Notes: a model not told the origin generated them from the sequence alone. DNA of 64,000 nt from ChocPot-Mid sp043804925 (GCA_043804925.1 JAZDIP010000037.1:1-64000); one strand, 5' to 3'; numbered from the stretch's first letter, positions 37,252 to 45,463 are shown. Translations and numbers: made by a program.

Positions 37252-37410
37252 ATGAACGAACTCTATTACGGCGACTGCCTCGATGTGCTTAAGGAAATGC
37301 ACAACCACAAAGTCGTCCAAATCCCCGGCAAAGGTTCACAAACCACCTTCAAGCAAAGCGTAAAAAGAGTGGATGTCGAGGAAGAGGAAATTAATATGTT
37401 TGGTGAATAA
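37252..37410 (+). pseudogene. Internally deleted DNA methyltransferase remnant
   Basis: A 52-codon ORF. It opens MNELYYGDCLDVLKEM, the N terminus of site-specific N6-adenine/N4-cytosine methyltransferases, where the GDC segment leads to the DPPY-containing region. It then jumps to what looks like a methyltransferase C terminus (KRVDVEEEEINMFGE). The catalytic DPPY and SAM-binding FxGxG motifs are gone, so it cannot be active. Its base composition is clearly more GC-rich than the genes that follow, suggesting a different origin. Confidence 0.7.
37387..37410 (+). repeat. Left 24-nt direct repeat flanking the HNH gene
   Basis: The last 24 nt of the methyltransferase remnant (encoding EINMFGE-stop) recur with 3 mismatches at 37725-37748, where they would read EINMFEE-stop. 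Confidence 0.7.
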
Positions 37411-37425
37411 TAAATTGGAGAAACC

Positions 37426-37725
37426 ATGAAAAAGAAATTAAGAAGATCTAATTCTACAACATTAGGAGATTCCTTTAATTCCGAAATAATAGATAAAGTT
37501 TGGAAAAAAGGAAAAAGAATAACTAATAAATCTACCAAAAAGTATAGAAAGGATATATTTGGCAGAGAAATGAAATATGATGAATATGGGAACAGAAGAA
37601 ACAAGAAGGGGTGGGAAATAGATCATTCAAAACCTGTAGTTTTAGGTGGTACTGACCATCTTAACAATTTACAACCTTTAAATTGGCTATCAAATCTTGA
37701 AAAAGGAGATAATTATCTTTATTAG
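37426..37725 (+). CDS. HNH endonuclease
   Basis: 99 residues. The C-terminal half holds the HNH signature: GWEIDHSKPVVLGGTDHLNNLQPLNW with NLEKGDN, giving the D-H, N and H/N ligands expected for a metal-dependent nuclease. The N-terminal half is strongly basic and may bind DNA. GGAG lies 6 nt before the ATG, just after the methyltransferase remnant, suggesting a former restriction-modification or mobile cassette. Very AT-rich. Confidence 0.8.
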   Translation: MKKKLRRSNSTTLGDSFNSEIIDKVWKKGKRITNKSTKKYRKDIFGREMKYDEYGNRRNKKGWEIDHSKPVVLGGTDHLNNLQPLNWLSNLEKGDNYLY

Positions 37726-37748
37726 AAATAAATATGTTTGAGGAATAA
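37725..37748 (+). repeat. Right 24-nt direct repeat flanking the HNH gene
   Basis: Matches 37387-37410 at 21 of 24 positions and starts at the last base of the HNH stop codon. Confidence 0.7.
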
Positions 37749-37772
37749 AGTAATAAAATAAATAAATTTGTT

Positions 37773-39260
37773 ATGAAACAAATCATGAATAATAATTTCA
37801 AAAAAGAACTGCAAATTGCTTTAAAAATATTACAAAAAAATATTGATAAAGAAATAAGTAAAGTTATCAAAAACAAAAATTTAAAAAAAACTGAAACTTT
37901 AATTTTTAAATATATTATAAAAGAATTTGAATATGAATATAAGAAGCCCATTATTAAAAACTCTAATTATGGATTTTATTTAAAAGAAGATAACGACAAA
38001 TTCAGATTCAAAATTAATGATCAAGAACTATGGAAATCTGTTGAATTTAAAACTGTTTATGATTTATTATTGAAAAATGAAAACAATAAATTAACTGATA
38101 TGGTTAAAATTGAAAAACATTTCATTGTAAGAAATTTTATTAGTGATTATATTAATATAAAAACAAATAATTATATTATAGACAAAAATGAACGGATCAA
38201 TTTAATATCTTCTTACATAAAAAAAATATTAAATCAGAGTATAAAGCATTATATTAAACTTGAACTTAAAGGAATTGAAGTCGATAATATTCATAAATTT
38301 TCGATAGATAAAAAATCGCATTTCTCTTTTCGTAGAGTTACCAAGCAAGATTTAGAGGTTGAATGTGATGCTTATGCATTTATTAATGGTACTGCAAAAC
38401 CGTATATTATTACTGAATATTGTCATTGGGCTGTACCTACAACAATTTTTGAAATTCTTATGTTTACAAACAAAAGAGACAACTTAATATCCGAAACATT
38501 AAAATCAATTTCAATACTAAGACTATTTAAAACAGCAGGTGTTATTGTTATTAGTAATGTGGAGAGTTCAGAACTTAATTCTAAAAGTACAATAAATTAT
38601 AGACTCTTATCTAAAAATCGAGAATTTATTTCAACTCTCGGAGATTACAAAGTTGATATTTTTAATCGCAATGAATTTATCAAATTTTGGAAAAAATTAG
38701 TACAAATATTACCTGAGAGTATTTATGATGACAATAATTATAAAAATGAACCGCTGAGTATTGCTTATAGAGCATACTTAGATGCTCTACTACAAAATAG
38801 TTCTGTAGAAAAAAGGATTACTGATGCAGTTATGGGATTGGAATCCTTGTACCTTAATGGTCAAGGTGAATTAAAATTTAGATTATCTAATTATGTTTCT
38901 TTAGTATTTAGTCATCTAGGCTTTGATTCAAAAAGGGCTTCCCAAATCATTAATCTTGGTTATGACTTGAGGTCTTCTTATGTTCATGGTAACAGTAATA
39001 TTGTAAATTATACCAAAAAAATCAAAAAACTTGGGTTGTCTATTATGGAATTTCAATTAATAATATATGATTTTTTGAGATTGTCAATAATAATAGTTCT
39101 TTTACTTGAAATTGAAAAAGATGATTTTCTCAATCTTATTGATTTAGCGTTAATTGATAAAAACTCTAATATTGAATTAAGAAGGAAAATCTCATCAATT
39201 TCATCATATTTGCATTTTACTGTTCTGTCAGTTGTTACACCTGACAGCAAAACCAGCTAA
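37773..39260 (+). CDS. HEPN-domain protein, candidate defence RNase
   Basis: 495 residues, very AT-rich and lysine/asparagine-rich. The C-terminal part resembles ApeA-type HEPN domains: KRITDAVMGLESLYL (about 347-361), then the catalytic R-x4-H motif RSSYVH (R400, H405) followed by GN. The N-terminal 330 residues have no family I recognise. HEPN proteins of this type act as RNases in abortive infection. Its place next to an HNH nuclease and a methyltransferase remnant fits a small defence island. Confidence 0.65.
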   Translation: MKQIMNNNFKKELQIALKILQKNIDKEISKVIKNKNLKKTETLIFKYIIKEFEYEYKKPIIKNSNYGFYLKEDNDKFRFKINDQELWKSVEFKTVYDLLLKNENNKLTDMVKIEKHFIVRNFISDYINIKTNNYIIDKNERINLISSYIKKILNQSIKHYIKLELKGIEVDNIHKFSIDKKSHFSFRRVTKQDLEVECDAYAFINGTAKPYIITEYCHWAVPTTIFEILMFTNKRDNLISETLKSISILRLFKTAGVIVISNVESSELNSKSTINYRLLSKNREFISTLGDYKVDIFNRNEFIKFWKKLVQILPESIYDDNNYKNEPLSIAYRAYLDALLQNSSVEKRITDAVMGLESLYLNGQGELKFRLSNYVSLVFSHLGFDSKRASQIINLGYDLRSSYVHGNSNIVNYTKKIKKLGLSIMEFQLIIYDFLRLSIIIVLLLEIEKDDFLNLIDLALIDKNSNIELRRKISSISSYLHFTVLSVVTPDSKTS

Positions 39261-39298
39261 ATCCAATAATCAGCAAAAATCTGCACTGCTCTTTTTCT

Positions 39299-39320
39299 CC
39301 CTCCCCGTGAACGGGGAGGG
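39299..39320. repeat. GC-rich palindrome
   Basis: CCCTCCCCGT and ACGGGGAGGG pair perfectly over 10 bp with a 2-nt GA loop. It stands out from the AT-rich surroundings; similar sequences are dispersed in other bacterial genomes. Confidence 0.75.
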
Positions 39321-39379
39321 TCGGGGTGGGGTTGCCTTTGCGTCTTCGCTTCTCTGCGTGAAATAATATAATTCCTTAA

Positions 39380-39520
39380 CCACGTAGTGGAGTCACCTTT
39401 GTAGAAAAAGACACCCAACAACGCTCAAAGCCACGTAGTGGCGACATATTTCATGCCACAGCTACGCTGTTCAAACCCTTATTGTTACACGTTTTCTACA
39501 AAGATACCACAGCTACGCTG
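39380..39520. repeat. Cluster of hairpins with TTTGTAGAA tails (REP-like)
   Basis: CCACGTAGTGG (39380-39390) is followed 7 nt later by TTTGTAGAA; a second CCACGTAGTGG lies at 39431. In inverse orientation CAGCTACGCTG occurs at 39459 and 39510, the latter preceded by TTCTACAAA. Hairpin plus 6-7 nt plus TTTGTAGAA is also the plan of the repeats around the transposase at 44875. Confidence 0.8.
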
Positions 39521-39642
39521 TTAAAAAAACAACGAAATCCAATAATCAGCAAAAATCAGCTAAATCATTTCAATCAGCTTAATCAGTGGTTCAGACATTT
39601 GCCTTTCGTTTTCGCGTTTCACCTTTTCACGTTTCCCAAAAA

Positions 39643-39782
39643 TTCAGACTTCTGTCTTCAGACTTCTTTCTTCCGTCCTTCTGTCCTTCTATCCTTCTGT
39701 CCTTCTGTCTTTCGGTCTTTCCGTCTTTCCGTCTTTCGGTCTTCCGTCCTTCCGTCAGCCGTCTGCTGTCTACCTTTCTCCC
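39643..39782 (-). repeat. Long heptamer/octamer array at a gene's 3' end
   Basis: About 18 units of 7 or 8 nt (TTCTGTC, TTTCGGTC, TTTCCGTC and similar on the plus strand). Read on the minus strand the array follows directly on the TAA stop of the lipoprotein gene at 39783. Confidence 0.85.
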
Positions 39783-40376
39783 TTACTTCGGTACATTTCC
39801 CTCGTAACTTTTATTTCTCATTTTTTGAAGCTCGTCCAACGATTTGCTTTTGCATCCTCTTTCGGTTGTGCCGATTCTAAGTTCCCATGTGCCGTCGGTT
39901 CTTGGTGTCCAGATGATTTGCTCATATTTTAAATTATCAGGGATTCTGATACTGGTAAGAGATGGATTACCAACGATAAACAGTTGACAAAGCTTTTCGA
40001 ATTTTACGCCGACTCTGTCATCTTTCTTGCGTAATGTTAAGTTGTAGCCGTTGCCGTATGATTCGTACATGATATAAGTATCGTCAGGGTCAACACCTTC
40101 GTATATGAAATTGGCAGTCTTGCCATTTTCAACAAACTGTGGTACTCCAAGTTCACTGAATGTGATAATTACATCGGGATTTGAAACTTCCGAAAATCCT
40201 GCAATTGGTCCCGAACCGTCATCAGGGATGACCACACTTTTTGAAGTACGAATATCATAGTCATTTTTTGATTGTTCAATTTCAGCGACAACATCTTTGT
40301 CACGCTGAGTTCTGTAATTTTGGCAGCCCATTAGAACTATAAGAAATACTGTTGATAAAAAAATAATCTGTTTCAT
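39783..40376 (-). CDS. Lipoprotein, function unknown
   Basis: 197 residues. A signal peptide ends in the lipobox VLMGC (Cys18). The mature part begins with a charged helix (DKDVVAEIEQSKNDYD) and continues with a beta-rich domain. I recognise no family. It lies 76 nt downstream of rfaE1 on the same strand. A long heptamer array directly follows its stop codon. Confidence 0.7.
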   Translation of the reverse strand: MKQIIFLSTVFLIVLMGCQNYRTQRDKDVVAEIEQSKNDYDIRTSKSVVIPDDGSGPIAGFSEVSNPDVIITFSELGVPQFVENGKTANFIYEGVDPDDTYIMYESYGNGYNLTLRKKDDRVGVKFEKLCQLFIVGNPSLTSIRIPDNLKYEQIIWTPRTDGTWELRIGTTERGCKSKSLDELQKMRNKSYEGNVPK

Positions 40377-40452
40377 GTTTTCTCCTGTATGATAATAATA
40401 AATATTTTATTCTTAATATATTCTTACAGATTGTTGGAAACATATCTGAAAT

Positions 40453-41460
40453 TTATACAAAAACTTTATTCAAATAAAGATTGTTACTTTTCTTAATTGT
40501 GTTAACGAGCAATTTTTCTGTTATAGGCACTATGCCGGGCAGTTCGCAAACAGCACCTGAGGCATAATTTGCAAGCATTGCCGCTTCGGAAGAATTTGCT
40601 TCACCTGCTATGGCGGTAGCTAATGTAGCTATCGCAGTATCACCCGCACCCGAAACATCTGCTATATGCCGCGCTATAGTAGGAACATGCCAGATATCGC
40701 CGTTCGAATCGAACAGCATCATACCTTTGGCTCCTAAGGTTAATAAAAGATTTTTCGGAACCAGTCTTTCCATTAACTTTTTACCTGCGGACAACAAATC
40801 TTCTGTTGTGCTAATTTCCATTAACAAGGCAGTTGAAGCTTCTTTCTTGTTCGGCTTAAAAAAAGTTACATTCTTAAATGCAAAGAAATTATCGAATTTT
40901 GGGTCAACATAAACCGGAATATTTGTCGTATTTGCATAAGTTATAACTTTCTCAATAAGATATTCGGATATTGTTCCTTTGTTATAATCTCCAAAAATAA
41001 TTCCGGCTAAGTTTTTTTCCGATTTTAATGTAGATAAAATTGATTCTTCGGCTTCTCCTGTTATACAAGTTCTAACTTCCCTGTCCAAACGTACAATATG
41101 TTGATTATTCCCGATTATTCTTGTCTTAACGGTCGTTGGTCTTTCTTTATCCCGGAAAAGCCCCTTGGGGTCAATACCTGATTCATTGGCTATAGCGATA
41201 AATTTATCACCGGACAAATCATTCCCGATGAGTCCGAACAATATCGGATTCAAGCCAAGTGATTTCAAATTGTTTGCTACATTAGCCGCACCTCCGAGAT
41301 GGTATGATTCGTTTTCAACATCAACGACAGGTACGGGTGCCTCAGGTGATATTCGAGAAACAGCACCCCAAAAAAAACGGTCGAGCATAACATCTCCGAC
41401 AACGGCTATTGTCTTGCCCTGTGCTTTTGATAATATTGATTGTAATAACTCTATTGTCAT
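40453..41460 (-). CDS. rfaE1: D-glycero-beta-D-manno-heptose-7-phosphate kinase
   Basis: 335 residues. PfkB/ribokinase fold with N-terminal VVGDVMLDRFFWGAVSRISP, GGAANVANNL and C-terminal anion-hole motif DVSGAGDTA (catalytic Asp). These match the kinase half of HldE/RfaE; the nucleotidyltransferase domain is absent, so this is the stand-alone kinase of ADP-heptose synthesis for LPS core. Confidence 0.92.
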   Translation of the reverse strand: MTIELLQSILSKAQGKTIAVVGDVMLDRFFWGAVSRISPEAPVPVVDVENESYHLGGAANVANNLKSLGLNPILFGLIGNDLSGDKFIAIANESGIDPKGLFRDKERPTTVKTRIIGNNQHIVRLDREVRTCITGEAEESILSTLKSEKNLAGIIFGDYNKGTISEYLIEKVITYANTTNIPVYVDPKFDNFFAFKNVTFFKPNKKEASTALLMEISTTEDLLSAGKKLMERLVPKNLLLTLGAKGMMLFDSNGDIWHVPTIARHIADVSGAGDTAIATLATAIAGEANSSEAAMLANYASGAVCELPGIVPITEKLLVNTIKKSNNLYLNKVFV

Positions 41461-41690
41461 TATTTAATATCCATTTTATACTTTGATAAAAAACAAATTT
41501 AATTAAAAATTCGGATTTAATATAATTGATTATGGTAATTAACTTTAACGGTCTTTAAAACTTTTTTGTTCTTTTTGGAAATCAAATCAAAAGTAAATGA
41601 TATTATTCAATAAAAATATTTTTCTTATATGTGACCAATTTCCCTTATTTTGACACTTACTGTTAAATTTTATTCGCGGATAATAAATAA

Positions 41691-42260
41691 ATGAATCAGA
41701 AGGAAAAGCAGGAGAAGTTCATGGAATTGCTCAAGCCCATAATGGGACGGCTCGAAAGGTATGCCCTTGCAATAACGATGAACAGGGATGAAGCTAAGGA
41801 TGTCGTTGGCGAAACGGTAATGCTTGCATGGGAAAATTTCGATAAATTGAAATCTGATGATGCTTTTCTAAGTTTCCTGTTCACAATTGCAAGCAGGGTA
41901 TATAGTAAAAGGCAGAGAGTGTTCTTTAAATTCAGGGTAAATAAAGTTCAGGATGTAGATGAGCTTTATTGCAGAACACTCGCTCCTGATGTATCAACTG
42001 ATGTCGGAATATTATATAAGGCATTGGAAAAATTACCGGCAAAGCAAAAGGAAGCGATTATACTATATGAAATAATGGGTTTTTCCATTAAGGAAATAAG
42101 CAGTATTCAGGATTCTAATGAATCAAGCGTTAAAATGCGGCTTGTTAGAGCTAGGCAGAAAATTGCAGAACTTTTAGGAGTTAAAGATTACGGATTACGA
42201 AATAACAAAGCTTTAAAAATTAATGAACTTTCTAATGTGAAAGGGCAGGAAAATGAATAA
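41691..42260 (+). CDS. ECF-type RNA polymerase sigma factor
   Basis: 189 residues. Region 2 (about 15-80; YALAITMNRDEAKDVVGETVMLAWENF) and region 4 (about 118-165; LEKLPAKQKEAIILYEIMGFSIKEIS, SSVKMRLVRARQKI) are both present. It overlaps the next gene by 8 nt, the usual arrangement for a sigma/anti-sigma pair. Its target regulon cannot be seen here. Confidence 0.92.
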   Translation: MNQKEKQEKFMELLKPIMGRLERYALAITMNRDEAKDVVGETVMLAWENFDKLKSDDAFLSFLFTIASRVYSKRQRVFFKFRVNKVQDVDELYCRTLAPDVSTDVGILYKALEKLPAKQKEAIILYEIMGFSIKEISSIQDSNESSVKMRLVRARQKIAELLGVKDYGLRNNKALKINELSNVKGQENE

Positions 42261-44637
42261 CAATAACAACTTAGATAAATATTTTTTACAGGCAAGAAAA
42301 GCGGAGAATCCACAGAGCTTTTTTTCGGATGATGAAATCCGGAGCATCACCGAAAAAGGATATCATGGCGGGAGTACAAATCCACTAAGCAATATTTTGA
42401 AAATACTAAAAAGGAATAAAATAATGACAGCAACATCGTTAATAATAGTCGGCTCTATTCTTTGGTTCTCGTTCACGAACACCGGAGAGCAAAATAGTTA
42501 CGAATCAGGAATTACGAACCACAGGAAAGAAGACTCAAAAACAAATACAGGAATAATAGCAAATACTGATAATTTAAGTGAGCGGACAATTACGGGAATG
42601 ACAGAAGAAAACACCAAGTCCGAAAACTACGGCTTGTCGAAGAACATTATTCAAATACCAATAATAATATTATCGGAAAAAGAATTGAACAAAATAGGAA
42701 TATGTGAGAGTGGTGGTGGATATAGTTTTGTATCGTACAAAATAGTATCGAATGACGGCTCAATAGTACCCGAATTAAATACTATAGACACTTTCGGACT
42801 TAAAAAAGTAACTGATGAGTTTTTTGCTGTACCGGATATTGCCGATTTAGTTCCAACAGGAATAATTTCCAATTATATGAACCACGAAGGGAATCGTGCA
42901 ATTATATCACAAGCTTTTGAAAATACTCCGTATATGCTTGGAGATGCAATTGAGGAATTACAATTTGAACTATTTCGTTTTCTGGACACAGTCGCAATAT
43001 ATAGAAACAAGGGTATCCGTGATAAGGATTATTTAAAAATCAATACTGATAATTTCCCTTTAGTCAAAAGTTTACTTCCGGTTTATTTACATGCCGGCGA
43101 TAAAAATACCGGTTCGGATATACTGGTTTGGTACCTGCCAAATAAAGCATTCATTGAAAGATTGCCGGAAAGATATAAAAAGCCAATATTAGAAAATAAA
43201 CGAACAAAGGAGTTGGTTGAGTACAGTTTTAAAGAGTCATACGAAAAGAAAAAGAAAGAAGAGAAAACAATATTCAGGGCAAAGTTTAATGACCCACAAA
43301 AATCTTATTGGAAAGAACTTATTTACAATACACAAACAAAACAAGTAGAAGGAATTCCCCAGACACATGATGATAAAGTAAAAAACATCGGTAATGTTCA
43401 ATTGACTGTAGGCGAGCTGAAAAAAATCATGAATAATCTTCATTTTGAATTGGAACAATTTAAACCACCGTCAATTGATATATTACGATATGAAAATAAT
43501 ACTGATAAATTTAATGCGAACCTTTACCAGACAATTGAAAGAGCAAAGAAATCGGATGATATTGATAATTATATAGCAAAAATTCAACTCTATGGATATA
43601 TTGCAAAATTGATTGCCTATGACATTCAAGGTATCGAAGAAATAAAATTGAATGATGAGGAATTGAAAAAAGTTAATGTATTTAAGGATAGCTCAGGGTA
43701 TTATGCTTTAAGAGATTTTAAGTATGATATTGAACATGATACTATTCCTGAACGTCAGTTAATTCTGTCCTCATTGCCTCAAAAGAAAGTTTTTACGAAA
43801 TATGGACCTACTAAAAAAGAATTGGCAGAAAATGGCTGGGATACCACGATTACGATAGGTTATTATAGAAAAAAAATTGAAATGAAGCGAACAAAATATA
43901 GTGAAGAAATTTTGAAATACCAAGGTTGGAATATCAATGAAACATTAAATATTCAACCTTCTGCCATCTCAAATATTGAGGTTATTGAAATTCAATCAAG
44001 GAAAAATACACAACCTCTAAAAATTGCATCAACTATCGTTTTTAATAATTCACCAGCCTTAATTAATGCCGATTCTTTGTTCAATTCATTTAAGGAATCA
44101 TCAATATACAATTTAATTCCAATTAAAATTGGGTACTACAATTTATGGGTGGAAGATACCATTAAAAGTATTCAAACCGAATATACTCTCTGGTATGTAT
44201 TGAACGAAGACCTTGTTAATGCACTACCCGAAAGATACAGAGAGTCATTGCGTAAAGAACTGGAATTGATAGCAGGTATTGAAGATGGAACAATATCAGC
44301 AGAAGAGGCATGCAATGCGATAAAAGGGAAAGAATCATATCTCGATTTATGCCGATATGAATCGGATGCTATCAAAGATTTGAAGGTTTATCCAAATCCG
44401 AATACTTCTAATGAAGTAAAATTGCAATTTAAATTGTCTAAGAGATGCAGCATCAGAATAGATGTCCATGAATTGTCGGGACGGCTTATCAGTAATGTTG
44501 GGAATATACCCTGTGCCCCGGGAGAGCAAAACCTGATTTTAGAATTCAGGAGATTTATTCCATCATCGGGAGTATATTTAATCTCTATTACAACAAGCAC
44601 AGGCGAGCAGGTGGTAAGAAGGTTTATAGTGGAATGA
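42253..44637 (+). CDS. Membrane protein with T9SS-type C-terminal domain, candidate anti-sigma partner
   Basis: 794 residues. There is no N-terminal signal peptide: about 55 hydrophilic residues are followed by one membrane segment (about 57-73; TATSLIIVGSILWFSF), a long periplasmic part, and a C-terminal domain with the T9SS sorting layout (KDLKVYPNPNTSN to VVRRFIVE). The 8-nt overlap with the ECF sigma gene, the short cytoplasmic N terminus and the single helix are what an anti-sigma factor shows. A heptamer array (42500-42527) lies just after the membrane segment. The long middle has coiled, charged stretches without recognised domains. Confidence 0.7.
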   Translation: MNNNNNLDKYFLQARKAENPQSFFSDDEIRSITEKGYHGGSTNPLSNILKILKRNKIMTATSLIIVGSILWFSFTNTGEQNSYESGITNHRKEDSKTNTGIIANTDNLSERTITGMTEENTKSENYGLSKNIIQIPIIILSEKELNKIGICESGGGYSFVSYKIVSNDGSIVPELNTIDTFGLKKVTDEFFAVPDIADLVPTGIISNYMNHEGNRAIISQAFENTPYMLGDAIEELQFELFRFLDTVAIYRNKGIRDKDYLKINTDNFPLVKSLLPVYLHAGDKNTGSDILVWYLPNKAFIERLPERYKKPILENKRTKELVEYSFKESYEKKKKEEKTIFRAKFNDPQKSYWKELIYNTQTKQVEGIPQTHDDKVKNIGNVQLTVGELKKIMNNLHFELEQFKPPSIDILRYENNTDKFNANLYQTIERAKKSDDIDNYIAKIQLYGYIAKLIAYDIQGIEEIKLNDEELKKVNVFKDSSGYYALRDFKYDIEHDTIPERQLILSSLPQKKVFTKYGPTKKELAENGWDTTITIGYYRKKIEMKRTKYSEEILKYQGWNINETLNIQPSAISNIEVIEIQSRKNTQPLKIASTIVFNNSPALINADSLFNSFKESSIYNLIPIKIGYYNLWVEDTIKSIQTEYTLWYVLNEDLVNALPERYRESLRKELELIAGIEDGTISAEEACNAIKGKESYLDLCRYESDAIKDLKVYPNPNTSNEVKLQFKLSKRCSIRIDVHELSGRLISNVGNIPCAPGEQNLILEFRRFIPSSGVYLISITTSTGEQVVRRFIVE
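42500..42527 (+). repeat. Short in-frame heptamer array
   Basis: ACGAATC, AGGAATT, ACGAACC and ACAGGAA, encoding SYESGITNHRK. Similar in unit type to the array at 14537. Confidence 0.55.
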
Positions 44638-44651
44638 TGAAGAATTTATAA

Positions 44652-44689
44652 AGTAGGACAGACACATAGTCTGTCCTACTGATTTTTTT
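44652..44689 (+). terminator. Rho-independent terminator
   Basis: AGTAGGACAGAC (44652-44663) pairs perfectly over 12 bp with GTCTGTCCTACT (44669-44680) around an ACATA loop, followed by GATTTTTTT. It ends the sigma/membrane-protein operon. Confidence 0.88.
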
Positions 44690-44696
44690 GGCATTA

Positions 44697-44724
44697 AACA
44701 GACGAGGGTGTCTGTTCTTTTTTA
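44697..44724 (+). terminator. Second terminator-like hairpin
   Basis: AACAGAC and GTCTGTT form a 7-bp stem around GAGGGT, followed by a T tract. It shares the CAGAC/GTCTG stem core with the hairpin just before it. Confidence 0.65.
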
Positions 44725-44740
44725 GAATAAATGTCTTTAA

Positions 44741-44862
44741 TTGCTCCGTAAGAGCAACCTATTTGTAGAATAATCATATATCGCATTTATATTACGCTCC
44801 ATAGGAGCGTCCCGTTTGTAGAATAATCATATATCGCATTTATATTACGCTCCATAGGAGCG
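44741..44862 (+). repeat. REP-like repeats, left flank of the transposase
   Basis: A hairpin GCTCCGTAAGAGC, then two copies of a 53-nt unit (48-nt cores at 44762-44809 and 44815-44862). Each unit holds TTTGTAGAATAATC and ends in the palindrome CGCTCCATAGGAGCG. Confidence 0.9.
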
Positions 44863-44874
44863 ACGTATGTGTAG

Positions 44875-45336
44875 CTATTCAATCCATTCAAACAAATATT
44901 GAACATCATATTCAATTTCAAATTTTTTTAGAAATTCGATATATTCTTCTCTAAATGTTTTCTTCCTGTGATGTTGTTCTTGATTCAAAATATATTTTAT
45001 CACATCATCAATCTGGCTTTTCGAATACGAAAAAGCACCATACCCGGTTTGCCAATGAAATTTACCCTTGAACCAATTATTATCATTAATATATTTGGAA
45101 GAACCGGCTTTTATATCCCTTACCAAATCTGAGATGGATATTGAAGGATTTAATCCAATAAGAATATGAGTGTGGTCAGGCATTATGTAAATTGATAATA
45201 ATTTATTTTCACGGTTTTGAATTATACCTGTTATGTACTTTTGCAATTCCTCACGATGCTCGCCTGGTATGAGATATTGTTTGTTTTTTACAGTAAAAAC
45301 AATTTGTAAATAAATTTGTGTATATGTATTTGGCAT
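44875..45336 (-). CDS. REP-associated tyrosine transposase (Y1, IS200-like)
   Basis: 153 residues. The HUH motif appears as MPDHTHIL and the catalytic tyrosine in the family-typical IKYILNQEQHH; the N terminus TQIYLQIVFTVKN is characteristic of the Y1_Tnp domain. No TnpB or second transposase gene is present. Hairpin repeats flank it on both sides in opposite orientations (44741-44862 and 45358-45425), the layout of a REPtron. Length is normal and the reading frame intact, so it may be active or domesticated. Confidence 0.92.
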   Translation of the reverse strand: MPNTYTQIYLQIVFTVKNKQYLIPGEHREELQKYITGIIQNRENKLLSIYIMPDHTHILIGLNPSISISDLVRDIKAGSSKYINDNNWFKGKFHWQTGYGAFSYSKSQIDDVIKYILNQEQHHRKKTFREEYIEFLKKFEIEYDVQYLFEWIE

Positions 45337-45357
45337 ATTTACTGTCCTACAATTAGT

Positions 45358-45425
45358 ACGCTCCTACGGAGCTTTATTGTTAATATTAATTTATTTTCTA
45401 CAAACAGTGCGTTCCTACGGAACTA
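45358..45425 (-). repeat. REP-like repeats, right flank of the transposase
   Basis: On the minus strand: GTTCCGTAGGAAC, GCACTG, TTTGTAGAA, then an AT-rich spacer and GCTCCGTAGGAGC. Same plan as the left flank but inverted. Confidence 0.88.
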
Positions 45426-45463
45426 TTCAAATCATCCATCATTATTTTTCAAAAATCAATTTC

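Larger units (their letters stand above)
39261..39782. other. 522-nt repeat-dense intergenic region
   Basis: No gene. Contains a 23-nt direct repeat (39259-39281 and 39536-39558), a GC-rich palindrome (39299-39320), four hairpin elements sharing the TTTGTAGAA tail or its relatives (39380-39520) and a long heptamer array (39643-39782). Confidence 0.8.

Noticed and set aside
39482..39880. 132-residue plus-strand ORF in the repeat region
   Set aside because: It is made almost entirely of heptamer units and palindromes and overlaps the lipoprotein gene on the other strand; no ribosome site or domain.
44875..45336. Complete IS200/IS605 insertion sequence with TnpB
   Set aside because: No tnpB and the flanks are multiple REP-like hairpins instead of single end structures, so a REPtron fits better.
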